Under the pieces are notes generated by a model that worked only from the letters and a program-made list of their open reading frames with translations, did not search any database and had not been told where the DNA came from. From Acidipropionibacterium jensenii DSM 20535 (GTDB lineage Bacteria > Actinomycetota > Actinomycetes > Propionibacteriales > Propionibacteriaceae), in the NCBI RefSeq assembly GCF_000425285.1, contig NZ_AUDD01000003.1, positions 62,001 through 126,000 on the forward strand: a DNA stretch of 64,000 nucleotides, written 5' to 3'. Positions 7,956 through 17,685 of this stretch are shown piece after piece (position 1 is the first letter of the stretch; each line of letters begins with the position of its first letter). The translations under genes were made by a program, and so were the position numbers.

Positions 7956-9539
7956 GTGCCCAGCACCCTCGAGCAGCTCACCAACAATCGCGTGAAGCTC
8001 ACTGTCGAGATTCCTTTCGAAGAGCTGAAGCCCAGCCTCGACAAGGCCTACAAGGACATCGCCGGCCAGGTGAACGTCCCCGGCTTCCGGAAGGGCAAGG
8101 TGCCGGCCCCCGTCATCGACCAGCGGTTCGGACGCGGCGCGGTCCTCCAGGAGGCCATCAACGACGCCCTGCCGACCGCCTACAGCAGCGCCGTCAACGA
8201 CAACAAGATCGTTCCTCTCGGCCAGCCCGACATCGAGGTCACCAAGCTCGAGGACCACGGCAAGGACGTCGACGTCGAGTTCACCGCCGAGGTGGACATC
8301 CGTCCCGACTTCGACCTGCCCGATGTCTCGACCATCGAGGTCGAGGTGCCCGACCTCGACGTCCCCGACGAGGACGTCGACGAGCGCATCGAGACCCTGC
8401 GTCAGCGCTTCGCCACCAACACCGAGGTCGAGCGCCCGGCTGCTGACGGCGACGTCGTGGTGCTCAACCTCAAGGGTTCCCAGAACGGTGAGGTCCTCGA
8501 GGACGCCACCGCCGATGACATCACCTACAAGATCGGTTCGGGCGGCATGCTCGAGGGTCTCGACGAGGCCGTCACCGGCCTGAAGGCCGGCGAGTCGGCG
8601 ACCTTCACCTCCAAGCTGCTGGGCGGCGCCCACCGCGACGAGGAGGCCGAGATCGAGGCCACCGTCACCAAGGTCTCCGAGCAGAAGCTGCCGGAGGTCG
8701 ACGACGACTTCGCCCAGCTGGTCAGCCAGTTCGACACCGTCGACGAGATGCGCCAGGACATGCGCAACTCGCTGGAGGGGATGGCCCGTCTGGACCAGTC
8801 CGCCGATGCCCGCGACAAGGTCCTCGAGGCCGTCATCTCCAAGATCGACATCGAGCTGCCGCAGGCCCTGGTCGACTCCGAGCTGGAGGCCCGCCGCAAC
8901 CAGGTGAGCCAGCAGCTCGCCCAGGCCGGACTGACCGTCGAGCAGTACCTCGAGGACTCCGAGGAGGAGGCCGAGGACGAGGACGCCTTCTGGGCGGAGA
9001 TCGAGAAGCGCTCGCTGGACGCCCTCAAGGCCCAGATCGTGCTCGACAAGATGGCCGACGACGACGAGATCGGCGTCGAGCAGAACGAGCTGTCCGAGCT
9101 CATCGTCCGCAAGGCCCAGCAGAACGGCTCGACGCCGCAGCAGGAGGCCCAGCACATGATGGAGCACAACCATCTGGCTGAGTGGATGGAGGAGATCCGA
9201 CGCGGCAAGGCGCTGGCCTCGATGGTCAAGCAGGCCACCGTCAAGGACGCCTCCGGCACTGTCCTGGAGCTGGACCGCATCCAGCCCGACGGTTCGATCT
9301 CCGACGCTCCGGCCGATGACGAGGCCGCCGCGCCCGCCGACAAGGCCGATGAGCCCGCCGACGAGGCCGACAAGGCGAAGGCCGACGAGGCGAAGGCCGA
9401 CGAGGCGAAGGTTGATGAGCCGAAGGCCAAGGCCAAGGCAGACGAGCCCAAGTCCGACGAGCCCAAGGCCAAGGCCGACGAGCCCAAGTCCGACGAGCCC
9501 AAGGCCAAGGCCAAGTCCAGGGCTTCCGCCAAGAAGTGA
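7956..9539 (+). CDS. tig: Trigger factor (ribosome-associated chaperone / PPIase)
   Basis: Binds the ribosomal exit tunnel and shields nascent chains; the middle domain is an FKBP-type peptidyl-prolyl isomerase. GTG 7956 follows AGGAGA at good spacing, and the protein starts VPSTLEQLTNNRVKLTVEIP. The ribosome-binding signature (NVPGFRKGKVP) is near residues 40-50, the FKBP domain spans about 160-245, and the C-terminal chaperone arms run to about 440. Residues from about 450 to 527 form a Lys/Ala/Asp/Glu tail of KADEA and KSDEPKA repeats, far longer than in E. coli (432 residues). The gene precedes clpP1-clpP2-clpX in the usual actinobacterial order. Confidence 0.96.
   Translation: MPSTLEQLTNNRVKLTVEIPFEELKPSLDKAYKDIAGQVNVPGFRKGKVPAPVIDQRFGRGAVLQEAINDALPTAYSSAVNDNKIVPLGQPDIEVTKLEDHGKDVDVEFTAEVDIRPDFDLPDVSTIEVEVPDLDVPDEDVDERIETLRQRFATNTEVERPAADGDVVVLNLKGSQNGEVLEDATADDITYKIGSGGMLEGLDEAVTGLKAGESATFTSKLLGGAHRDEEAEIEATVTKVSEQKLPEVDDDFAQLVSQFDTVDEMRQDMRNSLEGMARLDQSADARDKVLEAVISKIDIELPQALVDSELEARRNQVSQQLAQAGLTVEQYLEDSEEEAEDEDAFWAEIEKRSLDALKAQIVLDKMADDDEIGVEQNELSELIVRKAQQNGSTPQQEAQHMMEHNHLAEWMEEIRRGKALASMVKQATVKDASGTVLELDRIQPDGSISDAPADDEAAAPADKADEPADEADKAKADEAKADEAKVDEPKAKAKADEPKSDEPKAKADEPKSDEPKAKAKSRASAKK
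9354..9530 (+). repeat. In-frame low-complexity repeat encoding the trigger factor tail
   Basis: Units such as AAGGCCGACGAGGCG and AAGTCCGACGAGCCC recur in phase and encode KADEA, KSDEP and KAK blocks. Length may vary between strains without shifting the frame. Confidence 0.8.
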
Positions 9540-9623
9540 TGATCTGACCCGAGTCCCGTGCGGGCAACGGGCTGCCGATCTGGCAGGATCGTGCCAGCAC
9601 GGCCGCTCGACGGTACGGTGATC

Positions 9624-9665
9624 CGAACCGGCACCCGCGATGAGACGTCGTGCGGTGCCGGTTCG
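9624..9665 (+). terminator. Inverted repeat after tig
   Basis: 12-bp perfect arms (CGAACCGGCACC/GGTGCCGGTTCG) with an 18-nt loop lie 84 bp after the tig stop and 24 bp before the next start. It may be a terminator or a control element for the permease gene. Confidence 0.45.
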
Positions 9666-9688
9666 GCGTCTCCAGGGAGGGGTAGTTC

Positions 9689-11062
9689 ATGACGCGACGA
9701 TCATCCAGCCCGGACGGTGAGGGGACCGAGGAGTCCCCGACACGATCGGAGGAGCCGTCCTCCGGCCGACTGGTCCGGATCCAGCGGGCGGTCCGCCGAC
9801 AGATCTCCAAGGTCCAGGCGGTCACCGCGGTGACCCCGCCGCCGATCCCGCAGCAGCCGGTCAACGTCGCCGATCAGGGCACCGCCGATCAGAGTGTTGC
9901 CGCCGATCAGGGCACCGCCGATCGGGGTGTCGGCGGCGAGCCGGTGTCGGCCAGCCAGGACCACGGGGCCGAGCCGCACCCCGGCGTCCCGCAGGAACAC
10001 GGAAACCTGCCCAGATTCACCGTGGCGGTGCTCACCATCGGGGCCGCCTGGCTGGCCTTCAGTCTGCTCCACGATCTGGCCGGCGTCATCGCCCCGATGT
10101 TCCTGGCGCTGAACCTCATGATCACCGCCTACCCGATCCACTCCTTCCTGGTCCGCCACCACTGGCCCAGGGGGATCTCCGCGATCATCACCGGCCTGGT
10201 CGTCGTCTTGGTCCTGGGCGGCTTCCTTGCCGGTATCGCATGGTCGGTGGCCGCCACCATCACCCAGATGCAGAAGTACGTCCCGCAGATGGAGTCGCTG
10301 TACCGCAACGCCATCGAACTGCTCACCAGAATCGGCTGGGACGAGGAGTTCATCCTGGAGAAGGTGCGACGGATCGATCCCCAGCAGGTGGTCGGGGTCG
10401 CCACCTCGCTGCTGTCGGACACCACCTCGGTGCTCACCATGATCGTGGTGATCATCACCGGGATGATCTTCATGGTGATGGACACCTCCCGGTTCGGCGA
10501 GAGGCTGGAGGCCGCCGGCCGGCAGAAGCCGGGCATCGTCGCCTCGCTGATCGCCTTCGCCTCCGGAATCCGGCGGTACTGGCTGGTCACCACCGTCTTC
10601 GGCCTCATCGTGGCGCTGCTCGACTGGGGTGTGCTGGCGGCGATCGGTGTTCCGCTGGCCGCGGTCTGGGCGCTGTTCAGCTTCCTCACCAACTACGTGC
10701 CCAACATCGGCTTCGTGATCGGCGTGATCCCCCCGGCGATGCTGGCCCTGTTCGACAAGGGCTGGGTGAGCGCGGTGATCGTCGTCGCCGCCTACTCGGT
10801 GCTCAACTTCGTCGTCCAGTCGATCATTCAGCCGACCTTCGCCGGGGACGCGGTGGGGCTGACGCCCACCCTGTCCTTCCTCTCCCTGCTGCTGTGGGGA
10901 TGGGTGTTCGGCGCCCTGGGCACCCTCATCGCGCTTCCCTGCTCCCTGCTGGTCAAGGCGATGCTCATCGATCCCGATCCCGAGTCCCGTTGGGTCAATG
11001 CGCTGATCTCCCCGCGCGGCGACGAGCTCGAGTCCTCCTCGGGCCAGTCCGCCCCCGACTGA
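9689..11062 (+). CDS. AI-2E family (PerM/UPF0118) transporter
   Basis: A 457-residue integral membrane protein. After a disordered N-terminal region (about residues 1-110) come hydrophobic segments typical of the AI-2E/PerM family: an N-terminal pair, an amphipathic domain, then several helices (for example [20 protein letters not shown], a conserved family stretch). Substrates differ widely in this family and cannot be deduced here. ATG 9689 follows GGGAGGGG. It lies between tig and clpP1, where most genomes have nothing or an unrelated gene, and it is probably its own transcription unit. Confidence 0.88.
   Translation: MTRRSSSPDGEGTEESPTRSEEPSSGRLVRIQRAVRRQISKVQAVTAVTPPPIPQQPVNVADQGTADQSVAADQGTADRGVGGEPVSASQDHGAEPHPGVPQEHGNLPRFTVAVLTIGAAWLAFSLLHDLAGVIAPMFLALNLMITAYPIHSFLVRHHWPRGISAIITGLVVVLVLGGFLAGIAWSVAATITQMQKYVPQMESLYRNAIELLTRIGWDEEFILEKVRRIDPQQVVGVATSLLSDTTSVLTMIVVIITGMIFMVMDTSRFGERLEAAGRQKPGIVASLIAFASGIRRYWLVTTVFGLIVALLDWGVLAAIGVPLAAVWALFSFLTNYVPNIGFVIGVIPPAMLALFDKGWVSAVIVVAAYSVLNFVVQSIIQPTFAGDAVGLTPTLSFLSLLLWGWVFGALGTLIALPCSLLVKAMLIDPDPESRWVNALISPRGDELESSSGQSAPD
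9869..9934 (+). repeat. 33-bp tandem repeat within the AI-2E gene
   Basis: Two adjacent 33-bp units (9869-9901, 9902-9934) encode two copies of an ADQGTADxxV block in the cytoplasmic N-terminal tail. In-frame length variation is possible. Confidence 0.8.
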
Positions 11063-11140
11063 GCCCCGGTCCGGGCGTCCCGACGGCCCCGCCGTGCGCG
11101 AAACCCGCACGGGGGGCCGTGAAGTGTCGGTGGCACACGG

Positions 11141-11153
11141 TAGGTTCGTAGAC
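11141..11153 (+). promoter_or_regulatory. Leaderless-type promoter of clpP1
   Basis: TAGGTT (11141-11146) is followed by 7 nt and then GTG 11154, so transcription would begin at or next to the start codon. Confidence 0.6.
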
Positions 11154-11789
11154 GTGAACGACACCAATGCACCCATCATGGCGGGCGCACCTCGGATGGC
11201 CGGGGAGTCCCTCGGCGGCGGAATGACCGACAACGTCTACCAGTCCCTGCTGCGCAACCGCATCATCTTCCTGGGTTCGGAGGTCAAGGACGAGAACGCC
11301 AACGCGTTGTGCGCCCAGATGCTCCTCCTGAACGCCGAGGACCCCGAGGCCGACATCTACCTCTACATCAACTCCCCGGGCGGATCGATCACCGCGGGAA
11401 TGGCGATCTACGACACCATGCAGTGGATCTCCAACGACGTCGCGACGGTGGCCATGGGGATGGCCGCCTCGATGGGGCAGTTCCTGCTCACCGCCGGCGC
11501 CAAGGGCAAGCGATATGCCCTGCCGCACTCCAAGATCCTGATGCACCAGCCGCTGGGAGGGATCGGTGGCACCGCCACCGAGGTCGCCATCCACGCGAGG
11601 TTCCTGGTCGACATCAAGAAGGAGATGGCGCGCATCATCGCCGAGCACACCGGCCAGCCGGTCGAGAAGATCGAGGCCGACTCCGACCGGGACCACTGGT
11701 TCACCGCCGAGGAGTCCCTCGAGTACGGCTTCATCGACCACGTCTACGAGAACGCCTCGCAGATCCCGCACGACGCTCCCACCAAGTGA
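11154..11789 (+). CDS. clpP1: ATP-dependent Clp protease proteolytic subunit ClpP1
   Basis: Serine peptidase ring subunit that degrades proteins unfolded by ClpX or ClpC. The 211-residue product has the catalytic Ser in MGMAASMGQ, the His in ILMHQPLGG and the Asp in DSDRDHW. GTG 11154 is chosen because a TAGGTT box sits 7 nt before it; a further start at 11094 would add an unconserved Arg-rich stretch. Actinobacteria carry two paralogues that form mixed ClpP1P2 tetradecamers (known in mycobacteria). The second subunit starts 8 bp downstream. Confidence 0.95.
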   Translation: MNDTNAPIMAGAPRMAGESLGGGMTDNVYQSLLRNRIIFLGSEVKDENANALCAQMLLLNAEDPEADIYLYINSPGGSITAGMAIYDTMQWISNDVATVAMGMAASMGQFLLTAGAKGKRYALPHSKILMHQPLGGIGGTATEVAIHARFLVDIKKEMARIIAEHTGQPVEKIEADSDRDHWFTAEESLEYGFIDHVYENASQIPHDAPTK

Positions 11790-11797
11790 GGTTTCCG

Positions 11798-12511
11798 ATG
11801 GATCTTTCCACGATGGCCGGATTCAACGCCCAGCAGGCCGCCCACGCGCTGGCCGGCGCCGGCGTCTCCCCGGTCTCACCCGTGATGCCCTCGTCGACGA
11901 GCAGCCAGCCCGCACCCTCGATGGACTACTACATCCCCCAGTGGGAGGAGCGCACCTCCTACGGGGTGCGGCGGGTCGACCCCTACACCAAGCTCTTCGA
12001 GGACCGGATCATCTTCCTCGGCACCCCGGTCACCGACGACATCGCCAATGCCGTAATGGCCCAGCTGCTGTGCCTGCAGTCGATGGACCCGGACCGCCAG
12101 ATCAGCATGTACATCAACTCGCCCGGCGGCTCCTTCTCCGCGATGAGCGCCATCTACGACACGATGAACTACGTGCGCCCCGACATCCAGACGATCTGCC
12201 TGGGAATGGCGGCCTCGGCGGCGGCGGTCCTGCTCGCCGCCGGCACCAAGGGCAAGCGGTTGGCCCTGCCGAACTCGACGATCCTCATCCACCAGCCCGC
12301 GATGGGCCAGTCGAGCTACGGTCAGTCCTCCGACATCGAGATCCAGGCCAACGAGATCCAGCGGATCCGCAGGCTGATGGAGAAGATGCTCTCGGAGGCC
12401 ACCGGCCAGACCGAGGAGCAGGTCTCCCAGGATGTCGACCGTGACAAGTACCTCACCGCCGAGGGAGCCAAGGAGTACGGCCTCATCGACGACATCCTCA
12501 CCTCGGTGTGA
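11798..12511 (+). CDS. clpP2: ATP-dependent Clp protease proteolytic subunit ClpP2
   Basis: Second ring subunit, 237 residues. The catalytic Ser lies in LGMAASAAA, the His in ILIHQPAMG and the Asp in DVDRDKYL. The first 41 residues are Ser/Pro/Ala-rich and longer than usual; they may be a propeptide removed by self-processing, or translation may begin at the in-frame ATG 11921 (MDYYIPQWEER). The start 8 bp after clpP1 shows co-transcription. A hairpin follows the stop, so clpX is largely separate. Confidence 0.95.
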   Translation: MDLSTMAGFNAQQAAHALAGAGVSPVSPVMPSSTSSQPAPSMDYYIPQWEERTSYGVRRVDPYTKLFEDRIIFLGTPVTDDIANAVMAQLLCLQSMDPDRQISMYINSPGGSFSAMSAIYDTMNYVRPDIQTICLGMAASAAAVLLAAGTKGKRLALPNSTILIHQPAMGQSSYGQSSDIEIQANEIQRIRRLMEKMLSEATGQTEEQVSQDVDRDKYLTAEGAKEYGLIDDILTSV

Positions 12512-12540
12512 GGATCCCGCCCCCTCGGGGGCACGGCTCG

Positions 12541-12569
12541 CGGGGGTCCTGAGGATCTCGGGACCCCCG
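12541..12569 (+). terminator. Hairpin between clpP2 and clpX
   Basis: A 9-bp stem (12541-12549 with 12561-12569) with an 11-nt loop, 30 bp after clpP2 and just before a -10 box. No U-tract. Confidence 0.5.
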
Positions 12570-12575
12570 GCGGGC

Positions 12576-12581
12576 TAGGGT
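12576..12581 (+). promoter_or_regulatory. -10 box of clpX
   Basis: TAGGGT predicts transcription near 12588 with a leader of about 130 nt before the clpX ATG. Confidence 0.45.
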
Positions 12582-12718
12582 GAAACAACAGCCCACATCG
12601 CAACACGACAGGGGCCCCACAGGCCCCCGGGAGATCGGCCCGGACCGGGTCGGAGGTATCGGCCCCATCGGGACACGACAGGCCTGAACGACGGGCCCAG
12701 GGGAAGGAGGAGAAGCTC

Positions 12719-14008
12719 ATGGCACGGATCGGCGAGAGCAGCGATCTGTTCAAGTGCTCGTTCTGCGGAAAGAGCCAGAAGCAGGTCAAGAAACTCATTG
12801 CGGGCCCGGGGGTGTACATCTGCGACGAGTGCATCGACCTGTGCAACGAGATCATCGAGGAGGAGTTCACCGAGTCCAGCGAACTCGGCCCGATCGACGA
12901 GCTTCCCCACCCCCGCGAGATCCGCGACTTCCTCGACTCCTACGTGATCGGTCAGGACGAGGCGAAGAAGACCCTGTCGGTGGCTGTCTACAACCACTAC
13001 AAGCGGATCCAGGTCTCCCAGGAGACCCCCCACGCCCGACGCGCCGAGGACGACGGGATTGAGCTCGGCAAGTCCAACATCCTGGTCCTGGGACCCACCG
13101 GCTGCGGCAAGACCTATCTCGCCCAGACCCTGGCCCGACGCCTCAACGTCCCCTTCGCGATGGCCGACGCCACCGCCCTCACCGAGGCCGGCTATGTCGG
13201 CGAGGATGTCGAGAACATCCTGCTCAAACTCATCCAGGCCGCCGACTTCGACGTCAAGAAGGCCGAGACCGGAATCATCTACATCGACGAGATCGACAAG
13301 GTGGCCCGCAAGTCGGAGAACCCGTCGATCACCCGCGACGTCTCCGGTGAGGGAGTGCAGCAGGCCCTGCTGAAGATTCTGGAGGGCACCGTGGCGGCGG
13401 TCCCGCCACAGGGCGGCCGCAAGCATCCCCACCAGGACTTCCTGCAGATCGACACCACCAACATCCTGTTCATCGTCGGCGGCGCCTTCGCCGGCCTGGA
13501 GGACATCATCACCAAGCGGGTCGGCACCCGGCCCCTCGGGTTCAACACCGATCCGACCGCCCAGCGGATCGACACCTCCGACATCCTCGCCCAGGTGACC
13601 CCCGAGGACCTCCACAAGTTCGGCCTGATCCCCGAGTTCATCGGCCGGCTGCCGATGATCACCACGGTCCACTCGCTGGACCGCGACTCCCTGGTGCGCA
13701 TCCTCACCGAGCCGCGCAACGCCCTCACCCGCCAGTTCGAGAAGCTCTTCGAACTGGACGGCGTCCAGCTGGAGTTCACCGAGGACTCCCTGGAGGCGAT
13801 CGCCGCCAAGGCCCTGGAGCGCAAGACCGGTGCCCGCGGGCTGCGCTCGATCATCGAGGAGACCCTGATGGAGGCGATGTTCGAGGTGCCCTCCCGGGAG
13901 GACGTCGCCCGCGTCGTCGTCACCGCCGGTGCCGTCGAGGGGTCCGAGCAGTGTCGGCTGGAGTCCCGGGTCAAGATCAGTCAGAGCCGCGGCAAGCTCA
14001 CCGCCTGA
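12719..14008 (+). CDS. clpX: ATP-dependent Clp protease ATP-binding subunit ClpX
   Basis: AAA+ unfoldase that feeds substrates to ClpP. The 429-residue product has the N-terminal zinc-binding domain (CSFC near 13-16, CDEC near 35-38), Walker A GPTGCGKT (near 124-131), Walker [10 protein letters not shown] and sensor/arginine residues in the EFIGRLPM and [10 protein letters not shown] segments. AAGGAGGAG lies 6 nt before ATG 12719. Full length for the family. Confidence 0.97.
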   Translation: MARIGESSDLFKCSFCGKSQKQVKKLIAGPGVYICDECIDLCNEIIEEEFTESSELGPIDELPHPREIRDFLDSYVIGQDEAKKTLSVAVYNHYKRIQVSQETPHARRAEDDGIELGKSNILVLGPTGCGKTYLAQTLARRLNVPFAMADATALTEAGYVGEDVENILLKLIQAADFDVKKAETGIIYIDEIDKVARKSENPSITRDVSGEGVQQALLKILEGTVAAVPPQGGRKHPHQDFLQIDTTNILFIVGGAFAGLEDIITKRVGTRPLGFNTDPTAQRIDTSDILAQVTPEDLHKFGLIPEFIGRLPMITTVHSLDRDSLVRILTEPRNALTRQFEKLFELDGVQLEFTEDSLEAIAAKALERKTGARGLRSIIEETLMEAMFEVPSREDVARVVVTAGAVEGSEQCRLESRVKISQSRGKLTA

Positions 14009-14094
14009 GGGCGGCTGAGGCGTCCAGCGATCGGCTGATCGGCTGAGAACCGCTGACGGTGGAGCGAGACGGGGAGAGTGTCAGAGGGCAGGGA

Positions 14095-14107
14095 TAACCT
14101 GTTCCTC
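14095..14107 (+). promoter_or_regulatory. Leaderless-type promoter of the tricorn gene
   Basis: TAACCT (14095-14100) is followed by 7 nt and ATG 14108. This supports the downstream ATG over GTG 14078. Confidence 0.55.
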
Positions 14108-17100
14108 ATGCCCTCTGGATACCTGCGCTACCCCGATGTTCACCAGGACCGCGTGGTCCTGGTCGCCGATGACGACCTGTGGCTCGCCCCGATCACCGGT
14201 GGCCGGGCGACCCGGCTCACCACCGATCACGCCCCGGCCAGGAATCCGCGGTTCTCCCCGGATGGCAGCAGGATCGCCTGGAGTTCCACCGCGGCCCAGC
14301 GTCCCGAGGTCTACGTCCTCGACCTGGCCAACGGGAACCGACGCCGTCTCACCTGGCTGGGATCGGTCAAGACGGTCGTGGTCGGCTGGGCCGACGACGA
14401 GCACATGGTGATCTCCTCCCCCTATCAGCGCAATGACGCCGGACTGGGCTGGTTGTACACGGTCGGGATGGATGGCGATGTGGAGCCCTGCGGCTACGGG
14501 CCGGGGATGGATCTGGCCGTCGATCCGCACGGGGCGGTGGCCGTGGTGAGCCCGAACTCCGGGGACTGCTCGCGCTGGAAGCGCTACCGGGGCGGCACCG
14601 CCGGCCAGATCTGGCTGCGTCCGGCCGGGGCCGAGCGGTTCCTCCGGGTGCTGCGCGACGGCAATGACGACCACGACGGGGTCTACGCGGCCGCCGGCCG
14701 GTACTCGGTCGGATGGATCGACGGACGTCTCATCTTCAGCTCCGACATGGGCGCCGAGCTCGACCCGGCCGGCCAGGAGACCGCCAATCCGGGCCGTCAG
14801 GCCCAGCTGTGGTCGGTCGACGGTCAGGGCGCCGACCTGCGGCTGCACACCCATCAGGACCTGTCCCAGGGCTACGTCCGCGACCCCCGCACCGACGGCA
14901 GCACCATCGTCTTCCACTGCCGCGGGCGGATCTACGCGATGGCCGGGCTGGCCGCCGACCCTGTCGAGATCCCGGTCGAGCTGGGCATCGGGGATCCCCG
15001 GCCGTTCTGGATCGAACCCAGCGACCGGTTGGGCTGGGTGGTCAGCGACCAGGGTGGGGACGGCTCCCTGCTCGAGTGGCGGGGCGCCGCCTACTACCTC
15101 ACCCACCGCAGCGGACCGGCCCGTGCGCTGTCGGCCCAGGACGGGGTGCGGATCCGCGAGCCGCGCTGTCTGGGCGCCACCGGCGCAGGAATCTGGGCCA
15201 GTGACGTGGCAGGGGAGGACTGTCTGGAGACGGCATCCCTCGATGGCACCGGCACCCCGGTGCGAATCGCCCAGGGCGAGCTCGGCCGGGTGCTCGACCT
15301 GGCACCGGACCCGGCAGGGGAGCGGGCCGCGGTGGTGAGCCACGACGGCCGGGTCCTGCTGGTCGAGATCGCCACCGGGGCGGTGCGCGAGCTCGCCACC
15401 TCCCGCTACGGCGAGGCCACCGGGCTGGCCTGGTCCCCCGACGGCCGCTACCTGGCGTGGCGCTCGGCGGTGGCCGCCGACCCGGAGATGAAGGGCCAGC
15501 TGATCTGCGTCGACACCCGGGCCGAGGGTTCCGACCCCGGTGTGCAACCGGTCGCACTGACCCGGGGGTCCTATGACGACTCCGAGCCGGTGTTCACCGC
15601 CGACGGGAAGTACCTCGTCTTCCTGTCGGCGCGCACCTTCGACCCCGACTACGACGGCCAGACCTTCGACCTCACCTTCGGTCACACCATCCGGCCCTGG
15701 CTGGTGCCGCTGCGCGCCGACGAGCCCTCTCCCTTCGGCCCCAGCCCCGAGGGCTGGCGGATCAGCGAGGTCCAGGACCCGGCCCGCGGCGGATCCCAGC
15801 AGGGGGCTGCGCAGGGCACCGGTGAGGGGTCCGTCGAGGGCAGGGACAAGGAGGAGATCTCCTGCCGTCTGGACGCCGAGGGGTTCGAGGAGAGGATGAT
15901 CGCCTTCCCGGTCGCCTCGGGCGCCTACCACGGCCTCACCGCGGTCAAGGACGGCCTCGCCTGGATCCAGGACGCCGACCGCGGCGGCCAGATCGGCACC
16001 TCGCGGGCCGGGGTGAGCGGCGAGCAGCCGACGGACTCTCTGTGGGTGTACAACCTCACCACCCGGCGCCTGGAGGAGATCTGCGAGGCCGTCGACACCT
16101 TCTCGGCCTCCGGTGACGGCCAGCGGCTGGTGGTGCGCCACAAGGACGAGGTCACCGTCATCCCCGCCGATCACAAGGTCGACGGCGACGACCCGGCCAA
16201 GGTGGTCGTCGACCTGACCCGGCTGCGCCGGCAGGTGTCTCCGCGGGCCGAGTGGCGTCAGATGTTCGAGGAGAACGGCCGGCTGATGGCCAGCCACTAC
16301 TGGCGCCCCGACATGAACGGCACCGACTGGCAGGGGGCCCTGGCGGCCTACCGGCCCACCCTGAACCGGCTGGCGAGCGCCGACGACCTCTACGACGTCC
16401 TCCAGGAGGTGGTCGCCGAGCTCAACACCTCCCACTCCTATGTCATCCCCTCGGGGCTGGACGGGGACGCCTCCAGCCGTGCCGGTCGCCTGGGAGCCGA
16501 CCTGGCGACCTCCACCGACGAGGGGTCGACCATCCGCCGGGTGGTGCCCGGGGAGACCTCTGACCCGCGAGCCTGGTCGCCGCTGCGGGCCGCCGGGGTG
16601 GCGGTGCGCGACGGCGACGTCATCACCGCCGTCGACGGGCAGCCGGTCACCTCCCGCACCCCGATCGGGGAGCGGCTGGAGGGTTCGGCCGGGCGCACCG
16701 TGGAACTGACCGTGCGCCCCCACGACGGCGCTGACAGGCGGGTCGCCGTGGTCCCGATGGCCGACGAGTCGGTACTGCGCTACCACGACTGGGTGGCCTC
16801 GCGGCGGCGCTACGTCGAGGAGCGCTCCGGGGGTCGGCTGGGCTACCTGCACGTCCCCGACATGGTCGCCGACGGATGGGCCGAGCTCTACCGCCAGATC
16901 GCCGACGCCACCGCTCACGAGGGGGTGGTCGCCGATGTGCGGTTCAACCGCGGCGGACACACCTCCCAGCTGGTCGTCGAGAAGCTGGCCCGCAGGGTGG
17001 TCGGCTGGGACTACGGCCGCTACCACAGCGAGCCGACGACCTACCCGCAGAACGCGGTCCGCGGACCGGTCGTGCTGGTCACCAACCAGTGGGCCGGATC

Positions 17101-17437
17101 CGACGGGGACATCGTCTCCGCGGTCACCCAGGCGATGGGATACGCGAAGATCATCGGGGAGAGGTCCTGGGGCGGGGTGATCGGCATCGACGGACGGTTC
17201 GACCTGGTCGACGGCACCGCGGTCACCCAACCGCGCTACCCGAGCTGGTTCGCCGGCTACGGCTGGGGGGTGGAGAACCACGGCGTCGACCCCGACATCG
17301 TGGTGACCCAGAGCCCCGAGGACTGGGAGTCCGACCAGGACATCCAGCTCGACGTGGCCATCACCGAGTGCCTGCGCCAGCTGGCCGAGCACCCGGCCGC
17401 GGTGCCCCCGCAGTTCCCGCCCGCCGTCTTCGGCTGA
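14108..17437 (+). CDS. Tricorn-type serine protease (S41 family)
   Basis: A cytosolic self-compartmentalising peptidase that trims oligopeptides released by proteasome or Clp machines (known for the Thermoplasma and Streptomyces homologues). The 1109-residue product begins with WD/PD40-like beta-propeller repeats (to about residue 700), then a helical linker with SHSY (catalytic His), a PDZ domain (about 800-880) and the C-terminal catalytic domain. That domain contains the nucleophile Ser in AGSDGD (near 995), followed by the S1-specificity Asp, and the Glu in GVENHG. All expected catalytic positions are present. It starts 99 bp after clpX. Confidence 0.9.
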   Translation: MPSGYLRYPDVHQDRVVLVADDDLWLAPITGGRATRLTTDHAPARNPRFSPDGSRIAWSSTAAQRPEVYVLDLANGNRRRLTWLGSVKTVVVGWADDEHMVISSPYQRNDAGLGWLYTVGMDGDVEPCGYGPGMDLAVDPHGAVAVVSPNSGDCSRWKRYRGGTAGQIWLRPAGAERFLRVLRDGNDDHDGVYAAAGRYSVGWIDGRLIFSSDMGAELDPAGQETANPGRQAQLWSVDGQGADLRLHTHQDLSQGYVRDPRTDGSTIVFHCRGRIYAMAGLAADPVEIPVELGIGDPRPFWIEPSDRLGWVVSDQGGDGSLLEWRGAAYYLTHRSGPARALSAQDGVRIREPRCLGATGAGIWASDVAGEDCLETASLDGTGTPVRIAQGELGRVLDLAPDPAGERAAVVSHDGRVLLVEIATGAVRELATSRYGEATGLAWSPDGRYLAWRSAVAADPEMKGQLICVDTRAEGSDPGVQPVALTRGSYDDSEPVFTADGKYLVFLSARTFDPDYDGQTFDLTFGHTIRPWLVPLRADEPSPFGPSPEGWRISEVQDPARGGSQQGAAQGTGEGSVEGRDKEEISCRLDAEGFEERMIAFPVASGAYHGLTAVKDGLAWIQDADRGGQIGTSRAGVSGEQPTDSLWVYNLTTRRLEEICEAVDTFSASGDGQRLVVRHKDEVTVIPADHKVDGDDPAKVVVDLTRLRRQVSPRAEWRQMFEENGRLMASHYWRPDMNGTDWQGALAAYRPTLNRLASADDLYDVLQEVVAELNTSHSYVIPSGLDGDASSRAGRLGADLATSTDEGSTIRRVVPGETSDPRAWSPLRAAGVAVRDGDVITAVDGQPVTSRTPIGERLEGSAGRTVELTVRPHDGADRRVAVVPMADESVLRYHDWVASRRRYVEERSGGRLGYLHVPDMVADGWAELYRQIADATAHEGVVADVRFNRGGHTSQLVVEKLARRVVGWDYGRYHSEPTTYPQNAVRGPVVLVTNQWAGSDGDIVSAVTQAMGYAKIIGERSWGGVIGIDGRFDLVDGTAVTQPRYPSWFAGYGWGVENHGVDPDIVVTQSPEDWESDQDIQLDVAITECLRQLAEHPAAVPPQFPPAVFG

Positions 17438-17475
17438 CCGGGACCGCGGCTGCCCGCCCGGCCCTCCCCCCGACT

Positions 17476-17500
17476 GCCCGCCCGCTACTGCCGGGCGGGC
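17476..17500 (+). terminator. Terminator after the tricorn gene
   Basis: A 9-bp perfect stem GCCCGCCCG/CGGGCGGGC with a 7-nt loop lies 38 bp after the stop. Confidence 0.65.
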
Positions 17501-17685
17501 CGGGGCTCTGGCCGGTGGGCGGTCACGACGTACTCGAGGGGCATCCGGTCTGGCCGTTCGGCCAGCCGGACCTCCTGCCGTAGGCGACATGGATCGCGGC
17601 CCCGGTCGTCAGCCTGGAGCAGCACCGATGGTGAGCTCCGCGCTCGGTAGCGGTGCTGGCGGGCCGGGGTGGGAGGATGGCGGGC

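Noticed and set aside
14081-17590. 1169-codon open frame on the reverse strand opposite the tricorn gene
   Set aside because: A GC-rich mirror frame; no domains, Asp/Gly/His/Val-heavy composition, and the forward frame carries every tricorn motif.
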